This document shows, in pieces, positions 47,169 to 57,415 of a stretch of 64,000 nucleotides of DNA. Origin of the DNA: Rhynchopus sp. YZ270_cl-10 (lineage: Eukaryota; Euglenozoa; Diplonemea; Diplonemida; Diplonemidae). How positions within the stretch are numbered: position 1 is the first letter of the stretch; each line of letters starts with the position of its first letter. The position numbers and the translations under genes were made by a program. A model generated the notes under the pieces. It was not told the origin of the DNA. It made no database searches and worked only from the letters and a program-made list of their open reading frames with translations. The stretch spans positions 1,178,001-1,242,000 of the forward strand of contig OZ037835.1 of the NCBI GenBank assembly GCA_964035575.1. The letters are read 5' to 3'.

Positions 47169-49341
47169 GATCTTGTGGTTTTGACGTTAAAATCCCTCTG
47201 GGAAGTTTTTTGGGTGGAAAAAAACCTCAAAAACGCGTTTTAGACCCCTAGAAAGGCTCAAAACTGCTCAATTCTTGCTGGAATTGCAAAATTGGGCACT
47301 TTTAGGGGTGTGACCAAAAAAATTTTCGAGAGTCTAGTTAGTACGGAGGCGCACCTTAGAAGGCAAAAAATCAAAAAAACAGCAGGGAAAAATAGACTTT
47401 TTATTCCCTGCCCCTTTTTAGCTGGGGTTCCCGGCTATTTACTATTTATTCCCTGCTCAAATTTACTTTTTTTCCCTCACCCCAGCCATTTACGGCTAAA
47501 AAATGCAGGGAAAAAAACCTACTTTATTTCCTGCCCCCCTAAAGCATTTTGGCTTGAGGCACAATATTTGGAGGCAATAAAATGCACATTTTACAAATCG
47601 AAAAATCAGGGTTTCCGCGTAGGCTTTTGGTCCCCCCGCCCGGGGGACCAAATTTTGAAAATCGCAAAAAAAAAAAAAAAAAAAAGGAGAAAATGCAGCA
47701 GGCTATTTCCTAAATCTGAGTTTCGATTTTAGGATTTGAGATTTTGGAAATGCCGCACTTTTTTTACCGACCAAATTTTCCCGGTTGCCGCACTTTTTTT
47801 TCGCCTAAGGGGGAAGTTAGGTAGGGCACTTCTGTCTGGGAAAAAGTGACCAGGGAAAAAAATGTTGGGGTCCCGTGCTCCCAAATGTGCGAAATAAGCA
47901 AGAAAAAAGTTTATTTTTGCGCACATGTGTATAAAAAAAATCCGCCTCCGGCGGGGTTCATTTTCGAGGGTTTTCAGAGATATCACGATATGAGGATTCC
48001 TTAAGAAACCATTGAATCTTATTTCAGAATAATACCTTAGAGTGTTTTTGGACACATATGACCCCACCGTGAAGAGCAATCGGCTCGTGCAATCAAAAGA
48101 AAGTGGAGAAAAGGTACAAAAAAAAAAGTTGGGTACCGTGCGCCTGCGGCGCTTCTTGTTCCCTACCAGTTTCTACATGCAAACACTTGCCCCCTTTACC
48201 TTACACTGACGGATTTTGACCAAAACCAAGAACTTGTCCATTTCGGCAAATTGACCCCACCACACAACGCACGGATTCCGGAAATGCAAATGCCGGTGTT
48301 TTCGGGCATTTCCATGTTTCAAGACGTCAAGATCAGGGAGAGAAAATTTGGTTGTGGGATTTACCTTGGCTCTTTACCCTACATGGATTTTGACCAAAAC
48401 CAAGAATTTGGCCATTTCGGCAAAGTGACCCCACCACAGCGCGGGCGGATTCCGGAAATTCCAATCGCGGTATGTTTTGGAGCTGAAAACCCACTGTTTT
48501 TTCAGGGAAAAATTGCTTCCAAATGTCGGAATTTTCCGAATTTTCCTGAAATGACCCTTGTTTACGAGTATGGGTTCATATTTTGCGAAAATTTAAGTCA
48601 CTAAATTTTTGTCCATTTTTCCGAATATGCCCCACCACAAGCCGGGATTGGCTCGGAAATGCAACAAAACGCCCTCTTGGGCGGAAAAAAACCTCACGAA
48701 AATGCCGCACTTTTTTTGCATTTCTTTTTCGAAATTTTGGAAAAAACGCCCCAGAGTTAGGAAATAGCCTGAAATGCAGCATGAGGCACACTGGGTAGTA
48801 CGGTGCGACGCACGGTTTCATATGCACCTGTGACCCCATCGTGAGCAGCAATCGGTTCGATTAGTCCAAAGAAGACAGAAAAAGGAGGAGAAAAAAAAGG
48901 ACGTAGCGTACCGTGCGCCTGCGGCGCTGAATTGTTTCTCACCAGTGCACACAATCAAATGGAGTCCCAAGGTTTTGCGCGACTCCTCAAATTGTCTGCA
49001 CCTACCCTACAAACACCATCACCGTCTCAGCTTCCTTCACGAGCCGTTCAGCCTTCACAAGCCAAAGAAAATAGGGCAAAAGTAGCGTACCGTGCGCCTG
49101 CGGCGCTCTTGCTGTCTTCGTTAAAACAAAAGCACGTTGGCAAAACTGCGAATCGTGACAATTTTTTTTCGCCTGCGGTGCCCACCTCCCTCCCCTCTCC
49201 TTCCTGTGGTTGCAGGGAGTCGCGCGCGCGAAGCGCGCGCGACGGCTCGGAGAAAGCGGGGGGACCAAATTTTGAGACCAAAAACCAAGCGGAAGCCCTG
49301 AAAATACCAAAAAAAAAAAAAAAAATACGCATGCCTCCCCT
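47169..49341. repeat. Mosaic of diverged repeat modules
   Basis: 47390-47530 has GCAGGGAAAAA words in both orientations. 47638-47655 is a palindrome, TTTGGTCCCCCCGCCCGGGG plus its complement. 47990-48665 is a diverged copy of the arm at 49430-50090. The module TGACCCC(A/G)CCGTG...GCAAT...GTACCGTGCGCCTGCGGCGC occurs at about 48058-48160, 48829-48936 and (motif only) 49083-49102. 49220-49244 is a perfect 11-bp hairpin GTCGCGCGCGC-GAA-GCGCGCGCGAC. No gene. Confidence 0.55.
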
Positions 49342-50217
49342 TCAGAGCTCGCGCTAAAGTCCATCCCTCATCCCGGGATTTTTGGGGGTTTTGGTAGGAA
49401 CGTTTTTTTTTTGCAGTACGGGGATTTCATTAAGAAACCAGAAGTTCTAATATTGTTGAGTAAGACCACCACATAGTGGACTTGCATATACATGTGACCC
49501 CGCCGTGGAACGCAATTGGCTCGGAAAGTCAAAAGAAAGAGGAGAAAAAAGAAAAGGAAAAAAAAAAAAAAAGTTGGGTGCCGTGCGCCTGCGGCGCTGC
49601 CTGTTCCCTTCCAGTTTCTACAGGCAAACACTTGCCCCCTTTACCTTACACTGACGGGTTTTGACCAAAACCAAGAACTTGTCCATTTCGGCAAATTGAC
49701 CCCACCACAGAACGGACGAATTCCGGAAATGCAAATGCCGATGTTTTCGCGCATTTTCATGTTGCAAGACGTCAGGATCAGGGAGAGAAAATCTGGTTGT
49801 GGGATTTACATTGGCCCTCTTTACCCACATGGATTTTGACCAAAACCAAAAAATTGGCCATTTCGGCAAAGTGACCCCACCACAGCGCGGACGGATTCCG
49901 GAAATTCCAATCGCGGTGTGTTTTGGGGCTGAAAACCCACTGATTTTCAGGAGAAAAATTGCTTCCAAATCTCGGAATTTTCCGAATTTTCCTGAAAATG
50001 ACCCTTGTTTACGAGTATGGGTTCATATTTTGCGAAAATTTAAGTCACTAAAATTTTGTCCATTTTTCCGTATATACCCCACCACAAGCCGGGATTGGCC
50101 CGGAAATGCCACAAAACGGGGTTTCCGGGCCTCCCCTGCTAACCTTTTCAAGGAACGTTTTTCCGTACCCGAAATCCATTTTTTCCCCATTTTTTCCCAT
50201 AATTAGCGCGACCACTG
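49342..50217. repeat. Large inverted repeat, right arm
   Basis: Reverse complement of 40797-41674. Differences are mostly homopolymer length and scattered substitutions (for example GTTGGGTGCC here against GGTAACC in the other arm). The module motif GTGCCGTGCGCCTGCGGCGC lies at about 49580-49599. Confidence 0.88.
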
Positions 50218-50326
50218 CTCCCCTTCCCACAACCCCCACCACACAACAGAACAACAAAAAAAACAAGGCAAAACTGAAGTAGCCCAATCAAGGACTGCGC
50301 CCTAACTTTTACCTGCGTTCTGAGGT

Positions 50327-50490
50327 TGTTTCATCTTCTCCTGCAGACGGGCGTCCGTGTGTGATGTGCACACTGGGGAGGCAGTGTTCGTGTTGGAAGG
50401 CCACAAAGGTGAAGTGACCGAAGTGGCAGTCACTCCCGACAGTTCTTAAGTGGTTTCATCTTCTCCTGAAGACGGCGTCCGTCGACGGGG
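50327..50490 (+). pseudogene. WD40-repeat relic
   Basis: DVHTGEAVFVLEGHKGEVTE followed by VAVTPDSS, then a stop and VVSSS...DGVR, clearly matches a WD40 blade (DV.TG....L.GH...V..V...PD...VVS.S.D..VR). An upstream VSSS...DG remnant is in another frame. At most one and a half blades remain. The parent gene is not in the window. Confidence 0.7.
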
Positions 50491-51209
50491 AAGGAAGTGC
50501 TGGCAATAAGCAGCCATAAAGGACCGCACCCCAACTCCACCTGCACCGCCAAGCACTTCAGCCACGGTGGGATCTGCGTGCCTTGTGTCTGTGTCTGCAA
50601 TGATGCAGTCCCTGGGCCAGATCAGGAGGATGGAAACCCGGGGGGTGGTAACCGTTTCTCTTACGGCTTTTGCCGGAGGAAGAGTACCCAAGGGAGTGGC
50701 AGGTTGATGTGGGGTTTGGGTGTTCCTTTTGCGGTGAAGGTCTGTGGGGTGGGTTGGGTGGGTGGGGGGCAGGGAGGTGGAGGTGCACAGTGTTGTGAGT
50801 GTGGGGGGGTTTGGGTGTGGCGCTTCCCTGCATCGTTTTGTGGAAATGATGGGAGAGGGGGAAGCTGTATCTGTGGGGTGCTTTCGTGCAATTTGTCTGG
50901 CACCTCAGCTTGTCTGTGGTTGCAGCACGAGAGCACCTTTGGCGTTCTTCCTTGCGTGGGGTGGGTGGAGACAGCGTGGAGGCTGTGTGGGTGGAGGCAG
51001 TGCTGCGGCTTCGCGAAACAGTGCTTTGTGGTGTGGGGTTCCTCACCTATCCACAAGGCGTGGCTCTCTTAGCAGTGCGGCTGTATCGCTGCCAGGGTTG
51101 GGAGGAAGGAATGTGGGGCAGAACCTGGCTACAGCATACGAACAGGGACACACATCAGGAAGATGGGATCCTGAGTGTAGAAGCCTGAAAAGGACGAGAT
51201 TGCAAAGGG
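50491..51209. other. Block R copy (non-coding duplicate)
   Basis: About 50690-50990 repeats the block also found near 32160-32400, 60520-60640 and 63250-63360 (GTGGAGGTGCACAGTGTTGT; CTGGCACCTCAGCTTGTCTG; CGTGGGGTGGGTGGAGACAG). The remainder shows nothing recognisable. Confidence 0.5.
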
Positions 51210-51800
51210 AATTACTGGGAAGGAGAGTCCCGTGGACGCGGTGGACAGCGTGGACGGGAGGACAATGCTGCACAGCGCCGTACTTGCGGGGGATGTGGAG
51301 GCAGTGTGGTTTCCTGACTGAGAAGACAGCACCGAACGTGTTTGAGCTGTCGCCCGCACCCGCAGCTGCACGTGATTGAGGCCTTTGCGCCGCTGATCCG
51401 TGGTCTGGACCGGCTGATTGGGAGCCGGCGGAAGCAGCTGCGGACTGTGTTCCGCGGGATTAATGTGAACGTGCCTGCGAAGTACGCGCTGGGGACGCAC
51501 ATTGTGTGGAACTGCTTCACGTCGACAACACTGAAGCGGGATGTGGCTCGGAGCTTCATGTACGGGAAGGGTGGGACGTTCTTTGTGGTGGTGGCGAAGG
51601 AGGGTGCTGCAGACGTGAAGTTCTCGTCTGTGTATGCTTCGGAGGACGAGCTGCTGTGCACAGGATGGTGGTGGTGTGGGGGAGACGAGGGCTGAGCAGG
51701 TGGGTGCGCTGCAGGAGATGATGGGGCACGCAGTCGCGTTCTTCAAGGACTACCTTGCGCAGTTCGTGGAGTGGCGTGGGGTGCGACACATGTGTGGATG
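51210..51800 (+). pseudogene. Relic of a gene with ankyrin-like and arginine ADP-ribosyltransferase-like parts
   Basis: An ankyrin-like piece (GRTMLHSAVLAGDVEAV, about 51255-51310) precedes a segment from about 51395 to 51660 matching the R-S-ExE class of mono-ADP-ribosyltransferases: LRTVFRGINVNVPAKYALG, WNCFTSTTLKRDVARSF, GGTFFVVVAKEG, and FSSVYASEDELL with the ExE-type motif. The family transfers ADP-ribose from NAD to arginine. The gene looks broken in several places and is treated as a fossil. Confidence 0.7.
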
Positions 51801-52901
51801 AGTCGGAGACACGTCTGATGGAGGAAGCGTGGAGGTGGCTTCGTGCACGTTCACGTAGGACTCGCTGGACGAGGTAGGGCTGACGCAGGAGGATGTGGGT
51901 GTTGTGGTGGCTGAGGGTGGACTTCTGTGCCGGCATCCGTGGGTGGAGGCACACTGCAGTGTTGTTGTGACTGTGCGTGGTGAGTACCTGAAGGGTGTGG
52001 ACACGTCTCTGTCTGGTATGTGGGGCTGGTGTGCGTGCTGTGTACACACATCTGTTCACAGAGGTGGATGCGAGAACGTACATCGAGCGTGCAAACACAG
52101 CCTGGGAGAAGGAACACAAAATAGGAGAAGGAGAAGGGAGAGCGCACAGTCTTCGTGCGTGAGGAGGACGTTGGGGGACTTGTGCAGCTGCGGAACCCGT
52201 TTTTGCTGCACATGGCGCGCTACGCACAGTGCAGCGAGAAGGCTTCTGAGGAGGTGATCTACGAGGCCTACCTGGAGACGTGGACGAAGAAGGAGATGGC
52301 GTCTGGTGGAGTTGCTGTTGCTGTTTCGGATGTGTCTTTATGTCGGAAGTGGTGCGTGCAGGGAAGCTTGCATGCAGGATGCTGGAGACAAACGAGTGGC
52401 AGGGGACTGTGGGTGTGGCGTCGTCTTGATTCGCAGCACGGTGTGTGTGCGTCTGTGCGGGATGCGTGCTTCCGCTGACTGCCGTTCCGGATTGAGACTT
52501 TGGGGAGGAGCGGAGTGCGTTCACGTTCCGGAAAGTAGCTTGGGGAGCACCTTGCAGCACGGCGGCTTGCACGTGACCCAGCAGGGACACTGGAGACGCT
52601 GGTGCAGCGGAGCTTCAGCAAGGACTCGCAGCGTGTGCTTGAGTTCTTTGCGGCGCTGGTGTGTGGAGACACAAAATACCGCACCAGGACCAAGGGGGTG
52701 TGTGTGTTCAGGGACGGGGCGGGTGGGGGGGACAACGTCTTTTGACGCAATGGGGGAACAGGGAGCATCCGTTAGAGTGTTTGACGCGAAGCTACCAAGT
52801 GTGGTGGGTATCGGGCCGTTTACGAGAGGCAGAGGCGGGCAACTTGCGTGATGTGAGCATGAGCGTGCGGCACGGCTGTGTTGTGGGGTTCTTTTGGGCT
52901 G
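51801..52901. pseudogene. Decayed coding sequence of unknown family
   Basis: Several stretches look protein-like in shifting frames (for example VDARTYIERANTAWEKEH near 52070-52120; LVQLRNPFLLHMARYAQCSE near 52175-52240; SFSKDSQRVLEFFAALVCGD near 52610-52670). They probably derive from one gene continuing from the relic to the left. No family assigned. The high GC matches the host genes rather than the AT-rich repeats. Confidence 0.4.
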
Positions 52902-53130
52902 CACGACGGTGATGTACAGTACATTACAAGTGAAGTTACATGTAACGTTACAAGTGAAAAACCGTTACAAGTGAGTTACAAGTGAGTTACAAGTGGGATA
53001 CATGAATTACAGGCAAAATCAGGTTGTAACTGGTGGGTTACAAGTGAGTTACAAGTGAGTTACATGTAACAAAAGTTACATGTAACTCACTTGTAACTCC
53101 ACTTGTAACACCCGTTACATCACCGTCGTG
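52902..53130. mobile_element. Foldback element with 15-bp ends and 11-bp internal repeats
   Basis: Ends CACGACGGTGATGTA (52902-52916) and its exact reverse complement (53116-53130). The interior consists of GTTACAAGTGA units with an 11-bp period, and near the right end TTACATGTAACTCACTTGTA in inverse sense, so the whole folds back. 229 bp, non-coding. No target duplication evident. Confidence 0.75.
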
Positions 53131-53386
53131 TGGGGTGCTGAGGCAGGATTGCATGAGTGGAGACGTGGGTCGGAGACTCAGGTGCAGTGGGTATGCTGCA
53201 GTGCACAGTGCTGATGTCCCGCAGTTGTCTCGTCCTTTAGAATCGAAGGTGACGAAATAAAGCCTCAGGCGTTTGCATCATTATTTGTTGTACAATGATA
53301 CAAGAACCATCGGAGGGTCGTCACCCACAACCTCTGCACAAAAAGAAACCAACACAAAAGACACAGCAACAACACACAAACACACA

Positions 53387-55063
53387 ATGCCGAAGCGACA
53401 CGCAGACAGCACGCAGGACGAGAACCCACGAAAGAGAAGACAGCTTTCTGCAGACGAGGTCTTGGTGGAGGCTGCCAGGAACGGCGACACGACTGCCGTG
53501 CGGGCGGTCCTTGAGAAGTTGAACCCAGACAGAAAGAAAGTGGCCTTCGATGCTGCGCACGAGGCATGCAGAGGGAACCACGATGAATGCCTCACACTGC
53601 TTCTTCCGTATGTTGAGACAACGCAGATGGGCTTTGGGATGCTGCTGAGTGAGTGTGTCCACGCAGACCACGTTGCGTGCACGGAGGTCCTCTTGCAGCA
53701 TTGGAAGTCCGTCTGCAACAACGCGGCGTTTGTCCGGCTCGAGTCCAAGCACAGCGCAGGTCAGTCAGCGAGTCTCTGTCCGGCCATGTGGTCAGACCCT
53801 GCAGTGTGTCGCGTCTTGATTGATGCAGGGGCAGACTTACATACAAAAGACGAGAAGCAACATTCGCCTCTGCACTATGCTTCTGAATCAGGAGCACTTG
53901 ACGTTGTGAAGATGTTGGTTGAAGCAGGTACGAGAGTGCGTGCCACGGACGACGAAGGATGGACGTGCCTCCACCTTGCGGCCCGTTTTGGACACACCGA
54001 GACTGTGCGCTATCTTGTGGGCTTGCCAGATGACGATTTGGATTTCCGAGACAGTGACAACCACACTGCATTGCACTTAGCCGTGCGTGAAAAACTCACA
54101 GACGTGGTGCAGTTGCTGATTGATGCAGGTGCAGACATCGAAACTGAGAACAAAGACGGATGGTCGCCTCTGCACTCTGCTTGCGAAGCTGGAGAACTTG
54201 ACGTTGTGAAGATGTTGGTTGAAGCAGGTGCGGGAGTGCGTGCCACAAATTACAAAGGATGGACGTGTCTACACGTTGCGGCGTGTTTTGGACACACCGA
54301 GACTGTGCGCTATCTTGTGGACTTGCCAGAGGTGGATGTGAATCACCGAGACACTGACAACCGCACTGCGTTGTGCTTTGCCAAACGCACAGACGCGGTG
54401 CAGGTGCTGCTTGATGCAGGTGCAGACATCGACGCAAAGGACAACAAGAGACGTGCGCCTCTGTTCTATGCTTGCGATTCAGGAGCACTTGACGTTGTGA
54501 AGGTGTTAGTCAGAGCAGGCGCGGACGACGGGGGAGGGACGTGTCTTGCACATGCAGCGAGTTGTGGACGCACCGAGACTGTTCGCTATCTTGTGGGCTT
54601 GCCAGAGGTGGATGTGAATCACCAAAATGCTGACAACTGCTTCCACAACACTGCGTTGCAGGAAGCAGTGTTGTGGAAGCAAACAGACGTTGCGCAGGTG
54701 CTGATTGATGCAGGTGCAGACATCGACACACAGACTAACTGTAATTTGAGTCGTTCGCCTCTGCACACTGCGTGCATTTTAGGAACACTTGACGTTGTGA
54801 AGATGTTGGTTGAAGCAGGTGCGGGAGTGCGTGCCACAGACACCAAAGGAAGGACGTGTCTCCACGTTGCGGCGTGTTGTGGATACACCGAGACTGTGCG
54901 CTATCTTGTGAGCTTGCCAGAGGTGGATGTGAATCACCAAGACAGTGACGACAACCACACTGCGTTGCAGTATGCGATGGAGGGCAACCACACAGACGTT
55001 GCACAGGTGCTGATTCATGCAGGTGCAGACATCGACACACAGAACAACGAGGGATGTAGTTGA
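53387..55063 (+). CDS. Ankyrin-repeat protein 2
   Basis: 558 aa from MPKRHADSTQDENPRKRRQL (NLS-like). The cap domain (about 20-130) is nearly identical to ankyrin protein 1. About thirteen ankyrin repeats follow in triads: HTALHLAVxxxxTDVVQLLI DAGADI; SPLHxACxxGxLDVVKMLVE AGAGVRAT; TCLHVAACFGHTETVRYLV xLPEVDVNH. The last repeat is cut short at NNEGCS by a stop (55061-55063), exactly where relatives continue with PLHTAC, so the C-terminus looks truncated. It is the longest of the three and otherwise intact. A Ubl-LRR B gene follows 317 bp downstream. Protein-binding scaffold, probably nuclear; partner unknown. Confidence 0.87.
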   Translation: MPKRHADSTQDENPRKRRQLSADEVLVEAARNGDTTAVRAVLEKLNPDRKKVAFDAAHEACRGNHDECLTLLLPYVETTQMGFGMLLSECVHADHVACTEVLLQHWKSVCNNAAFVRLESKHSAGQSASLCPAMWSDPAVCRVLIDAGADLHTKDEKQHSPLHYASESGALDVVKMLVEAGTRVRATDDEGWTCLHLAARFGHTETVRYLVGLPDDDLDFRDSDNHTALHLAVREKLTDVVQLLIDAGADIETENKDGWSPLHSACEAGELDVVKMLVEAGAGVRATNYKGWTCLHVAACFGHTETVRYLVDLPEVDVNHRDTDNRTALCFAKRTDAVQVLLDAGADIDAKDNKRRAPLFYACDSGALDVVKVLVRAGADDGGGTCLAHAASCGRTETVRYLVGLPEVDVNHQNADNCFHNTALQEAVLWKQTDVAQVLIDAGADIDTQTNCNLSRSPLHTACILGTLDVVKMLVEAGAGVRATDTKGRTCLHVAACCGYTETVRYLVSLPEVDVNHQDSDDNHTALQYAMEGNHTDVAQVLIHAGADIDTQNNEGCS

Positions 55064-55379
55064 ACTGGGATGTATATTTTTTTGCAGGGACACCCCTGAG
55101 TTGGGTGGCCCTGTGTTTAAAACCCAACATCACTTTAATAAACCCAAACTTCTACCGACTGGTTGAAGACCCCAAAGAGGGGCTCAAAAGTGGGATGGGA
55201 TCAACAAACAAGAAAAATTATAGTGGAGCACACTCTAGGGTGGCTACACTAATACAACCAAGTTTTCAAAAGAAAAGAAGAACAAAGAAAGGTGGTATTT
55301 CATTTCCACTCTGCGAGTGTAAACCCAACAAAATCCAGTATTTTCCTTCAACACTTATGCACAAAACAGACACAAAACT

Positions 55380-56231
55380 ATGGAACTAAGCGTGGAGAGC
55401 TTTGACGGGGAGAAGTATTTTATTGAGGTGGGTGTGGATGACACAATTGCGGACATACGACAGAAGGTGGCGTCTGCAGCAGAGTTGTGCGAAGACGGCT
55501 TCGACATAAGCTTCGGAGGGAAGGTGATGGTCGAAGGAGACGACACGACGCAGCTGAGTGCTGGGGACACAGTTGTGCTGACGAAGATGATGTCGCAGAA
55601 GGACAAAGCCATTGCAGCTCTTCGTGACTTGGGTGAGACCAGGCTGACGGCAGAGAGGTTCGAGGGTCTTGCAGATCCCACGCTGGTTCATTTGTTTCTG
55701 CAGGCGGAGGTTGTTACTGAGATCCCTCCGGACTTCTTGAGAGCGGCCACGTTTGAGGTACTTGATCTCAGTGGTGCGTCAGTTGTGACAAAACTGAACG
55801 AGAGGACCCTCAACAACTGCAGCGCATTGCACACTGTTGATTTCTCAGGGTGGAGCAATGTGACGCACATTGGGTGCTTATTTCTCGCCGACTGCAGTGG
55901 CTTGCGTTCAATAGACTTGTCTGGGTGGAACAATGTGGAGCACATTGGGTACTCGTTTCTCGCCAACTGCAGTGCGTTGACCACCCTGAACTTGTCAGGG
56001 TGGAATAAATTGGTGCACATTGGGAGCACCTTTCTCTACCACTGCACTGCGTTGCGAACACTTGACCTGTCTGGGTGGAGCAGCGTGGGACTTATATACG
56101 GAGGCTTTCTCGTAGGCTGCACGCTACACAACATCAACGTCACCGGATCGAACAGTTATGTAGTGAACGTTTCCACGAGCAAATGCCATTGCATCACGAA
56201 TGACAGCAAGAGTCTATGTGTGTGCATGTGA
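55380..56231 (+). CDS. Ubl-LRR family B gene 2 with C-terminal CVCM box
   Basis: 283 aa. Ubiquitin-like header (MELSVESFDGEKYFIEVGVD ... VVLTK), linker (KAIAALRDLGETRLTAERFE), then five to six 24-aa leucine-rich repeats (CSALTTLNLSGWNKLVHIGS type). It ends KCHCITNDSKSLCVCM. It is shorter than B1 by about six repeats, showing repeat-number change. The terminal CVCM matches B1, although the preceding residues differ, which supports selection for the CaaX box. It sits 317 bp after ankyrin gene 2; a pyrimidine run with GCAG lies at about 55076-55087. Confidence 0.87.
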   Translation: MELSVESFDGEKYFIEVGVDDTIADIRQKVASAAELCEDGFDISFGGKVMVEGDDTTQLSAGDTVVLTKMMSQKDKAIAALRDLGETRLTAERFEGLADPTLVHLFLQAEVVTEIPPDFLRAATFEVLDLSGASVVTKLNERTLNNCSALHTVDFSGWSNVTHIGCLFLADCSGLRSIDLSGWNNVEHIGYSFLANCSALTTLNLSGWNKLVHIGSTFLYHCTALRTLDLSGWSSVGLIYGGFLVGCTLHNINVTGSNSYVVNVSTSKCHCITNDSKSLCVCM

Positions 56232-57415
56232 AGTGCGTGTACCTTTCGAAAGCACTATACGCTGCTCAGCATTCTGTTAAGAAGCGAGGGTTCTTTTTTG
56301 ACTAATCACAGAGTCGCTTAAGTTCTTCTCATTAACTTTTCTTTTGTGTGTTTTTGTTTTATTTGCCACTACAGATTACTCCTCTTCATTTCCCTCTTTT
56401 TTTTGGCGGGCTCCTTGCTTTTCTTTTAAAACAAGAATGAAGTACGCAAGAAGTACGCAATATAGGGTCGTCAGGAGCACCAATTAACTTTTCTTTTTTT
56501 GTTTTTTTGTCATTTGCTACTACAGATTTTCCTCTTTTTGGAGATGCTTTTAGCATAAGAATGTGTGGCTTCTTTGTGTTTCCCATTCTTTTTAAGCCTG
56601 TGTACTAAACGCACAGCACAGCAGCGTGGATCGGTGTCACGGTGCGCGAGCCTTATGCACGGAACACTTTATGTCTTCACGATGCGGGTGAGCGTTTGTC
56701 CGGGCCCTTGAGGTTACCTCCACTCCCTGTGCACAGGATATGTCTGGAAGAAGTTTGTTGTTTAACGCGTTTTTGTTCTGTTTACGCACACTTTGTGAGC
56801 GGAAAGTGCCACGTCGTTTACTCACCCAGCCGTGCTGCGTACCACCACCCGAGAGATAGTGTGTGTGGAAGCGTCGACGCATGAAACAGCTACAAGAAGG
56901 GGTGTGAGGGAACGACAATGTGGCACATTGTTTATTTTTTGAGTTGTGGTGCACTGTCACGAGAAGGACTTTGTATTTCAAGTCAGCTTTGATTTTTATT
57001 TGAGCAAAAGATTCCTTGCTGGGTGCCTAATTAGTGATACGTGGCCGTCAGCATGACTCCAGCTACGACCCAGGGAGTCATTCAGTACTGAAAGTTTTGC
57101 TTTTGTCTACATTTCAACCAAGAAAAAGAAAGGCCACTTGTTGTCGTATCTCAAAGACTTTCTCATATGATGAATGACGTGACGTGCATTGTGTGCTGTG
57201 CCCACATGGACGCATCTGCATTGTGTGTTCCTGCAAAGTGCTCTTCCCACAAACCCCCACGTGGAGGTGTCATGTGGTTGTGTGTGACGTATCCGTGTAT
57301 TCCGTTCCCTCAGAGGGTGTGTTGCATGTGTGTTCTTCGTCCTCTCTCGTCACCCACAACCTCTGCACAAAAAGAAACCAACACAAAAGACACAGCAACA
57401 ATACACAAACACACA
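56232..57415. other. Intergenic with MITE-2 copy and ankyrin leader
   Basis: Two direct copies of TTAACTTTTCTTTT...GTTTT...ATTTGC(C/T)ACTACAGATT lie at about 56333-56377 and 56484-56528. MITE-2 copy c is at 56803-56929. About 57300-57415 is the ankyrin-gene leader (TTCCGTTCCCTCAG ending 57313; CACAACCTCTGCACAAAAAG), shared with 33315-33423 and 53330-53386. No other gene. Confidence 0.5.
56803..56929 (+). mobile_element. MITE-2, copy c (127 bp, diverged)
   Basis: Ends AAAGTGCCACG ... TGTGGCACATT, with interior words shared with the 139-bp copies (GTGTGTGGAAGCG, GTGTGAGGGAACGACAA). The mutations in the two ends partly compensate (GCCAC/GTGGC), so the terminal repeat persists. Confidence 0.65.

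Noticed and set aside
49220-49244. Perfect GCGCGC hairpin considered as a terminator or RNA element
   Set aside because: Alternating purine-pyrimidine GC repeat of low complexity within repeat debris; no associated gene. Noted in the region entry only.
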